Source: Candidatus Cloacimonadota bacterium (GTDB taxonomy: Bacteria; Cloacimonadota; Cloacimonadia; Cloacimonadales; JAJBBL01). From it: DNA of 18,240 nt. The notes below the pieces were generated by a model. The model saw only the letters and a list, made by a program, of their open reading frames with translations, had not been told where the DNA came from and ran no database searches. The position numbers and the translations under genes were made by a program. This document shows positions 7,414 through 14,479 of the stretch, in pieces. The number at the start of each line of letters is the position of its first letter. Within the stretch, counting starts at the first letter, position 1. The DNA lies in NCBI GenBank assembly GCA_020532365.1, contig JAJBBL010000173.1, forward strand, positions 1 to 18,240, given 5' to 3'.

Positions 7414-8955
7414 ATGAAAAATATTTCTTTGTCACCGACAGGCCAGGAATATATCCTGCCAACAGAGACAGAAAATCAAGAAGAGAGAAAAGTTTTAGAA
7501 CAGATTACAGAAGAACAAAGAAAATTAGGACGTAAAATTGTCGCCGTCCAAGGAATGGGATTTGTCGGCTGTGTAATGGCCTCAGTCGTTGCTGATGCTA
7601 CCGACGCAGATGGTAACCCACTCTATTTCGTGCACGGACAACAAAGAGCCTCAGCCCGCTCATACTGGAAAGTGCCAACCATAAATACCGGTGTACCACC
7701 AGTGAAGTCTTCAGACCCAGAAGTGCCTGAAATTTTCCACCGTACCGTCGTCGAGAAAAAAGTATTCCGCTCTACTTGGCTCAATTATGCCTTTGAAGTA
7801 GCTGATATTGTTGTAGTCGATATCCAATTAGACGCTACAAAACCATCGTTCGGACACGCAGAAAAAGGGTACTGTGACCTCTCAGCCTTTAGAGATGGAA
7901 TGAGAACTTTGGGAAAACATATCCCGCCACACTGCATGGTATTGGTAGAGACTACCGTGCCACCCGGAACTTGTGAGAAAGTGGTTAAACCTATACTTGA
8001 AGAAGAATTTCAAAAACGTGGAATCGATACAACTAAAAATCCACCACTCGTCGCTCACTCATACGAAAGAGTAATGCCCGGCGCAAACTACGTTAAATCA
8101 ATCCGTGACTTCTGGAGAGTTTTCTCCGGTACTTGCGAAAAGAGTAAAGAACTCGCCCGAGATTTCCTGAACTCTGTACTCAACACAAAAGAGTATCCAC
8201 TTACCGAACTCGAAAATACTAACGCCTCAGAACTCTCTAAAGTTATGGAAAACTCCTACCGAGCTACTAATATCGCCCTCACTCTCGAATGGGCTAAGTT
8301 CGCTGAAAAAATTGGAGTAGATATCTTTAAAGTACGTGACGCCATCCGCAAAAGAAAAGGAACTCACGATAACCTCCTCAGACCAAGCCTCGGTGTCGGT
8401 GGATATTGCCTAACAAAAGATCCGGTACTCGCTAACTGGTCTATGGATGCCATCTTTGACCTCGAAGGCTCACTTAAAATGGCCATCGATTCCGTTAATA
8501 TCAACGATACAATGCCACTACATACAATCGAACTGGTTAAAGAAAAATACCCAGTACTCAAAGATCTGAAAGTGGCCCTCCTCGGCGTGTCATACTTAGA
8601 AGGTGTCGGCGATACCAGACATTCACCCTCAGAAACACTCGTCAGAGTACTCAACGAATCTTGGGCAATCGTCAAAGCACACGACCCATACGTCGACTTC
8701 TGGTCTGAACTGGAAAACGTCCCTGTACTTAAAGATTGGCAAGAAGCTTTGAACGAAGCAGACGTGGTCATCTTCGCAGTTGGACATAAGGACTACCTTG
8801 ATGCCGACCCGAAAGAAATAGTCAAAATGACCGGTAAAAAACCGTTAGTTATCGACTGCTCAAACTTCCTTACCGATGAAAAAATAGCTCAATACCTGAA
8901 ACTCGGTTGCGAAGTTAAAGGTGTCGGTAAAGGACATATCGACTTTCTGAAATAA
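7414..8955 (+). CDS. UDP-sugar 6-dehydrogenase (nucleotide-sugar dehydrogenase)
   Basis: This enzyme oxidises the C6 hydroxyl of a UDP-hexose to a carboxylate with two NAD+, giving a uronic acid donor for polysaccharide synthesis. The NAD-binding turn is GMGFVG (47-52), ETTVPPGTCEKVV (179-191) is the usual domain-junction motif, and the catalytic cysteine is in GVGGYCLTKDP (C332). SYERVMPG (216-223) recalls UDP-N-acetylmannosaminuronate-type dehydrogenases. At 513 residues it is longer than the usual 420-450, through a 40-residue charged N-terminal extension and insertions in the first half. The start is well supported by AGGAAGG 6 nt upstream. A 56-nt gap without a terminator links it to the Ldh_2 gene, so the three genes probably form one operon. 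UDP-glucose, UDP-GlcNAc and UDP-ManNAc are all possible substrates. Confidence 0.92.
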   Translation: MKNISLSPTGQEYILPTETENQEERKVLEQITEEQRKLGRKIVAVQGMGFVGCVMASVVADATDADGNPLYFVHGQQRASARSYWKVPTINTGVPPVKSSDPEVPEIFHRTVVEKKVFRSTWLNYAFEVADIVVVDIQLDATKPSFGHAEKGYCDLSAFRDGMRTLGKHIPPHCMVLVETTVPPGTCEKVVKPILEEEFQKRGIDTTKNPPLVAHSYERVMPGANYVKSIRDFWRVFSGTCEKSKELARDFLNSVLNTKEYPLTELENTNASELSKVMENSYRATNIALTLEWAKFAEKIGVDIFKVRDAIRKRKGTHDNLLRPSLGVGGYCLTKDPVLANWSMDAIFDLEGSLKMAIDSVNINDTMPLHTIELVKEKYPVLKDLKVALLGVSYLEGVGDTRHSPSETLVRVLNESWAIVKAHDPYVDFWSELENVPVLKDWQEALNEADVVIFAVGHKDYLDADPKEIVKMTGKKPLVIDCSNFLTDEKIAQYLKLGCEVKGVGKGHIDFLK

Positions 8956-8965
8956 TAGTTATAAT

Positions 8966-8985
8966 CACTCCTCGCTGAGGCAGTG
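8966..8985. terminator. Hairpin between convergent genes, possible weak terminator
   Basis: CACTCCTC and GAGGCAGTG pair around GCT with one bulged C. It lies in the 42-nt gap between the converging nucleotide-sugar dehydrogenase gene and lepA. Only a broken T-rich stretch follows on the minus strand and none on the plus strand, so termination strength is doubtful. Confidence 0.4.
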
Positions 8986-8997
8986 AAGAGGGTGCTT

Positions 8998-10797
8998 TTA
9001 GCTTTTTTCGGCTTTGAGCACTGCGAGAAATGCTTCTTGAGGTACGGATACAGATCCTATCTCACGCATACGTTTCTTACCCTCTTTCTGTCTCTCGAGG
9101 AGTTTTCTTTTACGTGAAACGTCGCCACCGTAACACTTAGCTGTTACGTTCTTTCTCAATGCCGAAATTGTGCTCCTTGCAATAATTTTCGACCCTATAG
9201 AAGCTTGAAGCGCTATCCTAAACAGATGCCTTGGAATAACCTCCTCAAGAGTCTCTGTTATGCTCTTGCCCCAACTGTAAGCCTTGTCTGCATGAGTGAT
9301 AAATGACATCGCATCCACACGATCACCGTTGATTAGAATGTCGACCTTAACAATGTTAGACATCCTATATTCCTTAAAAGAATAGTCTAATGAAGCATAA
9401 CCACGGCTGACCGACTTAAGCTTGTCGTAAAAATCGAAAATAATCTCTATCAGTGGCATCTCATAATGAAGTTCTACCCGCTTTGAATCAAGATATTGCA
9501 TGTTCTTCTGCACACCGCGACGCTCCAAAGCCAACTTCATTACGTTACCAATAAACTCTTCTGGCACGATAATCTCTACATCCATTATCGGTTCGTGTAT
9601 GTTCTCTATCCTCGCAGGATCAGGCATATCTGCTGGATTGTATATTATGTGCTCCGTGCCATCAGTCATGTTTACAATGAATCTGACCGATGGAGTAGTT
9701 GAAATAATCGGCACGTTATACTCGCGATAAAGCCGCTCCTTGACAATCTCCAGATGAAGCATCCCGAGAAAACCACACCTAAAACCGAAGCCGAGAGCAA
9801 GTGAGTTCTCCGGCTCGTAAACTAACGATGCATCGTTAAGCTTGTACTTAGCAATACTTTCTCGTAAATTTTCATAGTCGTCGTTCTCTATCGGAAAAAT
9901 ACCACTGTAAATCATCGGCTTTGGCTCTTGATAACCCTTTAATGGCTCTTCAGTAGGGGTCGTGGCACTTGTTATGGTGTCGCCCACTCGAGCATCGGCA
10001 ACCTCTTTTATATTGGCAATTATATACCCTACCTCACCCGCAGAAAGCTGCTTACACTTCTGCTTGTCGATACATAAATGACCTAACTCTTCAACCTCAA
10101 ACTCTCTACCTGTGGCCATTAACCTGATCTTGTCACCCGCTTTTAAAACACCGTCATATATTCTGACATATACAACAACACCACGATATTTATCGTACTG
10201 TGAGTCAAATATGAGCGCCTTAATCGGCTTGTTCGGGTCTCCGCTCGGTGCTGGGACATGTTCGATAATACCGTCGATAAGCTCAGCTACACCGATCCCT
10301 GTTTTAGCACTAATTTTGTGAATATCTTCTGGATTTGTTCCCAGTAAGTCAACTATATCAGCCTCCGTTGTCTCTATATCGGCATTCGGTATGTCGATTT
10401 TATTGATTACCGGCATCACATCTAAATCGTTGTCTAAAGCGAGATAGAGATTGCTCATCGTCTGAGCCTCTATCCCCTGAGAAGCATCAACTAATAATAA
10501 TGCCCCTTCGCAAGAGGCTAAACTTCTCGAAACTTCATAAGAAAAATCGACGTGACCAGGGGTGTCTATTAAGTTCAGCACATAGGTCTTACCACCTTTT
10601 TTATAGGTCATCCTGACGGCGTGTGACTTAATTGTAATCCCTTTCTCCCTCTCTAAATCCATATTATCGAGGACTTGAGTGGTCTTTGCCCCTATGTCGA
10701 TAGTTCCAGTCTCCTCCAATAACCTGTCGGCTAACGTCGACTTTCCGTGGTCAATGTGAGCTATGATACAAAAGTTTCTAATAAGTTCTTGGTTCAT
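8998..10797 (-). CDS. lepA: Elongation factor 4 (LepA)
   Basis: LepA is a ribosome-associated translational GTPase that acts on stalled or mistranslocated ribosomes. The 599 residues match the family. GTP-binding motifs are all present: AHIDHGKS (13-20), the switch I threonine region around EKGITIKS, DTPGH (78-82) and NKID (132-135). The elongation-factor G-like domains follow, and the family-specific C-terminal domain ends in VTAKCYGGDVSRKRKLLERQ, characteristic of LepA and absent from EF-G. The start is firm, with AGGAG 7 nt upstream. It lies downstream of secG and the tRNA on the same strand but behind their terminator, with about 175 nt of leader, so it is probably transcribed separately. 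Confidence 0.98.
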   Translation of the reverse strand: MNQELIRNFCIIAHIDHGKSTLADRLLEETGTIDIGAKTTQVLDNMDLEREKGITIKSHAVRMTYKKGGKTYVLNLIDTPGHVDFSYEVSRSLASCEGALLLVDASQGIEAQTMSNLYLALDNDLDVMPVINKIDIPNADIETTEADIVDLLGTNPEDIHKISAKTGIGVAELIDGIIEHVPAPSGDPNKPIKALIFDSQYDKYRGVVVYVRIYDGVLKAGDKIRLMATGREFEVEELGHLCIDKQKCKQLSAGEVGYIIANIKEVADARVGDTITSATTPTEEPLKGYQEPKPMIYSGIFPIENDDYENLRESIAKYKLNDASLVYEPENSLALGFGFRCGFLGMLHLEIVKERLYREYNVPIISTTPSVRFIVNMTDGTEHIIYNPADMPDPARIENIHEPIMDVEIIVPEEFIGNVMKLALERRGVQKNMQYLDSKRVELHYEMPLIEIIFDFYDKLKSVSRGYASLDYSFKEYRMSNIVKVDILINGDRVDAMSFITHADKAYSWGKSITETLEEVIPRHLFRIALQASIGSKIIARSTISALRKNVTAKCYGGDVSRKRKLLERQKEGKKRMREIGSVSVPQEAFLAVLKAEKS

Positions 10798-10835
10798 TAA
10801 CTTCTCCTTTTTCGGAAGATATTCTTTATGGTTAC

Positions 10836-10909
10836 GCTAATTGTTAGCATCACTGGGTATTACTCCATAGCAGACTCTATTATGGAAAATGAAAACTACG
10901 CTGGAGTAA
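10836..10909 (-). promoter_or_regulatory. lepA leader region with two inverted repeats
   Basis: Upstream of lepA, GCTAA (10836-10840) and TTAGC (10844-10848) form a short hairpin, and TTACTCCA (10860-10867) pairs perfectly with TGGAGTAA (10902-10909) across 34 nt, with possible extra pairs inside. Together they could fold the lepA leader RNA or be protein-binding sites. I see no match to a riboswitch I know. A possible -35 TTGACT lies near 10961-10966 on the minus strand with only a weak -10. Confidence 0.3.
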
Positions 10910-10973
10910 AACTCTAAGTCGAGCTGACTCTACTGATAACATTTAACGCCCCACAGTAAAAAGTCAACTCTAA

Positions 10974-11001
10974 TAAAAAAGCCGTCGGGTATGACGGCTT
11001 T
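10974..11001 (-). terminator. Factor-independent terminator behind the tRNA-Leu
   Basis: AAAGCCGTC (10978-10986) and GACGGCTTT (10993-11001) form a perfect stem with a 6-nt loop; on the minus strand the stem runs into TTTTTTATT. This is a textbook terminator, placed just after the CCA end of the tRNA, ending the secG-tRNA transcript. Confidence 0.9.
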
Positions 11002-11006
11002 ATATA

Positions 11007-11094
11007 TGGTGCAGAAAGCGGGATTTGAACCCGCACACCCGTTATGGGCACAAGATCCTTAGTCTTGCGTGTCTGCCAATTCCACCACTTCTGC
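11007..11094 (-). tRNA. tRNA-Leu, anticodon AAG
   Basis: An 88-nt class II tRNA including an encoded CCA. The acceptor stem is GCAGAAG with TTTCTGC (one G-U), and A73 is the expected leucine discriminator. The D arm has AATTGGCAGA, the T arm is GCGGG-TTCAAAT-CCCGC, and a long variable arm (GCCC/GGGT) marks it as Leu. The anticodon stem CAAGA/TCTTG (11063-11067 and 11051-11055) holds the loop CTAAGGA, so positions 34-36 are AAG (11060 to 11058) with G37. Bacterial tRNA-Leu genes for CUN codons normally carry GAG, UAG or CAG; an A at position 34 is rare and would need conversion to inosine to read CUC and CUA. It lies 15 nt behind secG and is very likely processed from that transcript. Confidence 0.95.
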
Positions 11095-11109
11095 GTTAAA
11101 ATTTAGCTA

Positions 11110-11469
11110 TTAATCTGTTTCTGCTGCTTCTACTGGTGCCGGAGTTACTGGAATTTCAACTGCTCCAGACCCTTCTACTGGCACTTCAGTCGCAGTCTCT
11201 GATCTAAGCTTCTTTAAAGCTTTAGAACCAGTTGGGCCGGACATTGTGCGAACATTCATCGCCAAAATGATCGAAGAGATCACCCAAATGGCACCGAGTA
11301 TCTTTGTCCATCTGTCCAAAAACTCGGACGCGCCGTGAGAACCGAACATATTGCTCGCCGTTCCGCCGACTAAGCCGTCTAAGGCTCCACCTTTACTGGA
11401 CTGTGCCAGTATTACAAGTACCAATGCGATTGAGATCAGTACGTGTATTATTAGTAATAGTATATACAT
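11110..11469 (-). CDS. secG: Preprotein translocase subunit SecG
   Basis: SecG is the small, non-essential subunit of the SecYEG channel in the inner membrane and aids SecA-driven protein export. The 119-residue protein has the family layout: a first membrane helix (about 1-22), the conserved cytosolic loop with AQSSKGGALDG and FG, and a second helix (about 54-75). The tail is rich in Ala, Pro, Glu and Thr and has no conserved function; such tails vary widely. The start lacks a strong ribosome site (GGGAG lies about 7 nt upstream). A tRNA-Leu follows 15 nt downstream, the same arrangement as secG-leuU in E. coli, which supports both calls. Confidence 0.95.
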   Translation of the reverse strand: MYILLLIIHVLISIALVLVILAQSSKGGALDGLVGGTASNMFGSHGASEFLDRWTKILGAIWVISSIILAMNVRTMSGPTGSKALKKLRSETATEVPVEGSGAVEIPVTPAPVEAAETD

Positions 11470-11579
11470 TGAATACTCCCATAAGATTCAAACTTCTCTT
11501 AACAAGCCCCTAAAACCTCTTATTGTGTCAATCTTTTTTTTAGATCAGTGTGAAATAAAGTGACTGAACTGCTAAATTA

Positions 11580-11587
11580 CCCCCCCC
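11580..11587. repeat. C8 homopolymer between divergent genes
   Basis: Eight consecutive C residues stand in an otherwise AT-rich, divergent intergenic region (11470-11737) between secG and the TatD gene. Such tracts can vary in length, but this one is not within a promoter spacer that I can identify. Confidence 0.5.
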
Positions 11588-11653
11588 TAATACAACCTAA
11601 ATAAAGCACGCCTATACCGCTAAATAACAAATGTTCCTCACATAAAAAAGTAT

Positions 11654-11682
11654 TTGACAGTATAAATGACCTCCAATATCGA
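11654..11682 (+). promoter_or_regulatory. Sigma-70-type promoter for the TatD-TcdA pair
   Basis: TTGACA at 11654-11659 is followed after 17 nt by TATCGA at 11677-11682. The -35 is perfect and the -10 matches at four of six positions. Transcription would start near 11690, about 48 nt before the TatD start codon. Confidence 0.5.
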
Positions 11683-11737
11683 TACTCGATAAAGATTAGC
11701 CAAATAATGGACAACCCCCTACACTAAAAGAGGATAA

Positions 11738-12538
11738 ATGAAAAGGAAAAAGAAATATGTGGAAGTAAATGAGAATAGAGAGTCTTGGGTAGATGCACAC
11801 TGCCATCTCTGCATAGAACCACTGGCCGCAAACTACTTGGATGAAATAGAACAGGCTGAAAATGATAATATAAACGTGCTCATCTCCTCCGCACTTAGTC
11901 GACGTGAAATAGATTGGCACTTGGCTAATCAACACCCTAACGTCAAACTGATCGCAGGGATACATCCACACTATGATAAGAGTAACGTTAACGATCTTAG
12001 CTACATAGCAGAGCTGTGTGAAACTGGGCACATCTGGGGTATTGGAGAGGTCGGCTTCGATAATCGAAGAAACAACCATAATCAACAGAAAAATATCCTC
12101 TATCCTCAACTCGAGCTCGCTGCAAGGTATGACCTGCCGGTAATCTTTCACGTCGTTCGCCGCTATAATGAACTCTATCAGACGCTCCGGTATGACTTCC
12201 CTAATGTACGGGGCTACATTCACGGATTTAACGGCTCTCTCGAAATCGTGGAGATGTTTAGCCGCCTTAACATCGGCTTCTCTATCGGATACCGTATCTT
12301 TCAGAAAAGAGATGTAGTTAGAATTATCGAAAGAATACTCGATAATGGGATGATACTGCTCGAAACAGACGCACCATTCCAACAGAATAGTTTACGTAAC
12401 CAAAATACTGATTACCTACTCGGCGGAGTACTCTCAATAGCAGAAAAAATATCTGAACTCTGTAGCTACCCTCTCGATGAGATCCTGGAAAAACAGTGGC
12501 AAACCTATCAAACAATGAATGAAAGATCAAAGATTTAA
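11738..12538 (+). CDS. TatD-family metal-dependent hydrolase / deoxyribonuclease
   Basis: A 266-residue cytosolic metal hydrolase of the TatD family, whose known members are 3'-5' DNA/RNA exonucleases linked to repair and RNA turnover. The metal ligands can be followed along the sequence: DAHCHL (H21, H23), GEVGFD (E104), VIFHVVRR (H138), YIHGFNG (H162) and LLETDAPF (D211). Length and spacing fit the family. AGAGGA lies 4-9 nt ahead of the start. The gene overlaps the downstream TcdA-like gene by 20 nt, so the two are co-translated. Whether it is the housekeeping TatD or a paralogue such as YcfH or YjjV cannot be decided from one window. Confidence 0.92.
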   Translation: MKRKKKYVEVNENRESWVDAHCHLCIEPLAANYLDEIEQAENDNINVLISSALSRREIDWHLANQHPNVKLIAGIHPHYDKSNVNDLSYIAELCETGHIWGIGEVGFDNRRNNHNQQKNILYPQLELAARYDLPVIFHVVRRYNELYQTLRYDFPNVRGYIHGFNGSLEIVEMFSRLNIGFSIGYRIFQKRDVVRIIERILDNGMILLETDAPFQQNSLRNQNTDYLLGGVLSIAEKISELCSYPLDEILEKQWQTYQTMNERSKI

Positions 12539-13262
12539 CCGAACAGCTCTCATCTTCGGTGACGCCGGGATGAAGAGGATAAAAGAGGCCAAGATAGCTG
12601 TCGTTGGTTTAGGTGGAGTAGGCTCTGCTATTGCTGAAATGCTCGTAAGGAGCGGCATCGGCTCAATGCTAATCGTCGATTTCGACAGTATCTCGATAAC
12701 AAACATTAACCGTCAAATAACCGCTCTTGATAGCACTGTCAGCAGGTTGAAAACTGAAGTTTTAGCAGAGCGGCTCCGAGATATAAATCCTGAGCTAAAC
12801 TTAACCGTCGCCTCGGTTTTCTGCGATGAAACTAATAGGTCTAAACTCCTTTCTGATAGCGATTTCATTGTTGACGCTATTGACAGCTTAACCCCTAAGG
12901 TGGGGCTCATCGAATACGCTTATAATAGTAACATCAAGATAATCTCTTGTATGGGTGCTGCAAACAGAGTAGACCCTTCAATGATAAGGCTAAACGATAT
13001 TGGAAAGTCGAGCAACTGTCCTTTAGCGGCAAGGGTTAGGAGGTATTTGAATAAGCGGGGTATTGTGAGCGGTGTTCCGGTGGTCTATTCCATCGAAAAG
13101 CCTTTACCTATTGGCGAGCCTGGGGTCGATGAAGCGGGTACTTTAGAAAGGGGCAGGAAGCGAACAGCTTTAGGTTCTACTGCTCATCTTCCTGCCGCAT
13201 TTGCAAGTTGGGCTGTCTCCTATATTCTAAGAAACATAGCCTGGGATTATACTATACTTTAA
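12519..13262 (+). CDS. tcdA: ThiF/E1-like enzyme, probable tRNA t6A dehydratase TcdA
   Basis: A 247-residue ThiF/MoeB/HesA-type adenylating enzyme. It most resembles TcdA (CsdL), which uses ATP to cyclise threonylcarbamoyl-adenosine at position 37 of ANN-decoding tRNAs. The N-terminal RFNRTALIFGDAGMKRI is the TcdA-like opening, GLGGVG (30-35) binds the nucleotide, the acidic strand end is IVDFDSI (D54, D56), and TNINRQI (61-67) carries the family Arg. VDAIDSLTPKVGLI and VPVVYSIEKP also fit TcdA. MoeB/ThiF zinc-binding CxxC pairs are absent, in line with TcdA. It begins within the end of the TatD gene, with no Shine-Dalgarno of its own, implying translational coupling. The symbol rests on motif resemblance. 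Confidence 0.85.
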   Translation: MKDQRFNRTALIFGDAGMKRIKEAKIAVVGLGGVGSAIAEMLVRSGIGSMLIVDFDSISITNINRQITALDSTVSRLKTEVLAERLRDINPELNLTVASVFCDETNRSKLLSDSDFIVDAIDSLTPKVGLIEYAYNSNIKIISCMGAANRVDPSMIRLNDIGKSSNCPLAARVRRYLNKRGIVSGVPVVYSIEKPLPIGEPGVDEAGTLERGRKRTALGSTAHLPAAFASWAVSYILRNIAWDYTIL

Positions 13263-13269
13263 TGGATAG

Positions 13270-13293
13270 CTCCCTCTATTTTTTAGAGGGGAG
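13270..13293. terminator. Hairpin at the convergent tcdA / tlpA ends
   Basis: CTCCCTCTA (13270-13278) pairs with TAGAGGGGAG (13284-13293) with one bulge and a T-rich loop. The two convergent genes are only 13 nt apart and the hairpin includes the last TlpA-like codons. No T-run follows on either strand, so it may be a weak bidirectional terminator or a 3'-end stabiliser. Confidence 0.4.
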
Positions 13294-13782
13294 ATTTGCC
13301 TCTACAATCTTAATAAACTTATCGATATATTCCGGTATAAAACCAACTTCCTTCTCGATCAAGTCCAAGTTAGTGTTAGTAAATATCGTAGTTGGAATAC
13401 CTTGAATACCATATTGTTTACTAACCTTTCCGTCAGGATCTACTAAAAATGTGTAGCTCATTTTAATCCCTTGCTTTCGCATCTGGTCAATAAACTTTTG
13501 CTGTACTGCTACCGACTCTGTGCTGACGCCGACGATATGCAGCCCTTTATCAGCATACTCATCATAGAGTTGTTGCAGATAAGGTATTTCTACTTTACAG
13601 GGTGGGCACCAAGTAGCCCAGAAGTCTAAGATTACCACCCCTTCTAACTGACTGATTGTTACCGGTTTGCCGGTAAGATCGTTAAGTGTGAAGTCTGCTA
13701 TTTTACCTTGTTTTGCTTCTACGCTGGTGAGGAGGCCAAAACTTAAAGCCATCACCAAGGAAAAGACGATTAACATTCTCAT
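13276..13782 (-). CDS. Exported TlpA/ResA-like thiol-disulfide oxidoreductase
   Basis: A thioredoxin-fold protein probably exported to the periplasm, where it reduces or exchanges disulfides. I place the start at the ATG ending at 13782 (168 residues) because AGAGGT lies 8 nt upstream. An in-frame ATG at 13803 would add seven residues but has no ribosome site and would overlap the OsmC-like gene. The N-terminus is a signal sequence (hydrophobic core, then SVEA, likely cleaved near residue 23; a lipobox Cys is absent). The redox motif is ATWCPPC (C59, C62), with the cis-proline in GIPTTIF (P130), as in TlpA, ResA and AhpC/TSA relatives. A central VDPDGKVSKQYGI insertion is typical. It follows the OsmC-like gene after 4 nt, so both probably belong to a redox or peroxide-defence operon. 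Confidence 0.9.
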   Translation of the reverse strand: MRMLIVFSLVMALSFGLLTSVEAKQGKIADFTLNDLTGKPVTISQLEGVVILDFWATWCPPCKVEIPYLQQLYDEYADKGLHIVGVSTESVAVQQKFIDQMRKQGIKMSYTFLVDPDGKVSKQYGIQGIPTTIFTNTNLDLIEKEVGFIPEYIDKFIKIVEANLPSKK

Positions 13783-13786
13783 TACT

Positions 13787-14209
13787 TTATACCTCTTTAC
13801 CATTTAATCTTATTATGTCTTTAATTTCGACCACTTTAACCAACATTGCATAAACGGCGCAATATCTCTCTAAAGATAGCTCTACAGCTCTTTTAAGCTT
13901 ATCGATCGGTAGGTCTTCACCTGTAAAGTTAAATATCAAATCAATATGAGTATATACTTTCGGATGCTCCTCTTCTAAAGTAGCGATAACTTCAATTTCC
14001 AGGTCAAACTCAGGGATACGCATTTTCTGTAGAATCGACACAGCATCCATACCGGAGCATCCTGCCAAAGCGGTAAGAACGAGCGCTTTGGGCTGAGGTC
14101 CTTTATTTTGACCTCCGAAATCGGCTGGACCGTCTATCTGGAAAACGTGATTATCTTGCTCTACTTCAAAAGCTAATCCTTTTTGCCAGCTTATTTTTAC
14201 TTTATTCAT
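13787..14209 (-). CDS. OsmC/Ohr-family protein (YhfA-like)
   Basis: A 140-residue OsmC-fold protein; characterised members (OsmC, Ohr) reduce organic hydroperoxides with a cysteine pair. Both expected cysteines are present, in ALAGCSGMDAVSIL (C51) and LERYCAVYAML (C117). The compact length and the GCSGMD / KYC-type motifs place it nearer the YhfA-like subgroup than Ohr. It is cytosolic. The start is clear, with GAGGTGA just upstream. The TlpA-like gene follows 4 nt downstream, with its ribosome site inside the end of this gene. The upstream region is shared with the divergently read HtrA-like gene and holds a palindrome. Peroxidase activity is inferred from the family. Confidence 0.9.
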   Translation of the reverse strand: MNKVKISWQKGLAFEVEQDNHVFQIDGPADFGGQNKGPQPKALVLTALAGCSGMDAVSILQKMRIPEFDLEIEVIATLEEEHPKVYTHIDLIFNFTGEDLPIDKLKRAVELSLERYCAVYAMLVKVVEIKDIIRLNGKEV

Positions 14210-14308
14210 AGTTCACCTCACAAATATTTTCTCTGTGCAGCATACTCTGCTCAAGAACTCTCTTATCCTGATAACATATTGCATTCTAAGCTAAAAAGCA
14301 AACATTTT

Positions 14309-14343
14309 ATTGTGCGAGTAGAGAGAATAATTTGCAATTCTCT
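14309..14343 (-). promoter_or_regulatory. Possible OsmC-operon promoter overlapped by a palindrome
   Basis: On the minus strand, TTGCAA (14337-14332) and CACAAT (14314-14309) are 17 nt apart. The -35 lies inside an inverted repeat, AGAGAAT (14322-14328) and ATTCTCT (14337-14343), a plausible repressor site that would block the -35. The boxes match the consensus only in part. Confidence 0.3.
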
Positions 14344-14479
14344 TCACGCAAGACATACTTTTATCTTTTATCGAATGGGTGATCTGCAACAAATAACTTG
14401 TCAGTGTACGTTGATTATAAAAAAGTTGATCTAACTTACACTATATGATGACAATTATGAGTAGAAGGGGGTACACATT

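Noticed and set aside
8364..8771. 135-codon frame antisense to the nucleotide-sugar dehydrogenase
   Set aside because: Ser/Thr-rich shadow translation over the catalytic region of a firmly identified gene.
11696..12382. 228-codon frame antisense to the TatD-family gene
   Set aside because: The plus strand carries the full TatD metal-ligand series; the antisense translation is Cys/Phe-rich with no motifs.
13783..13803. Upstream ATG at 13803 for the TlpA-like gene
   Set aside because: No ribosome site there; AGAGGT is correctly spaced before the ATG ending at 13782, and that start removes the overlap with the upstream gene.
14183..14434. 83-codon plus-strand frame in the OsmC-HtrA intergenic region
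   Set aside because: It begins antisense to the OsmC start, has no ribosome site and no sensible product.
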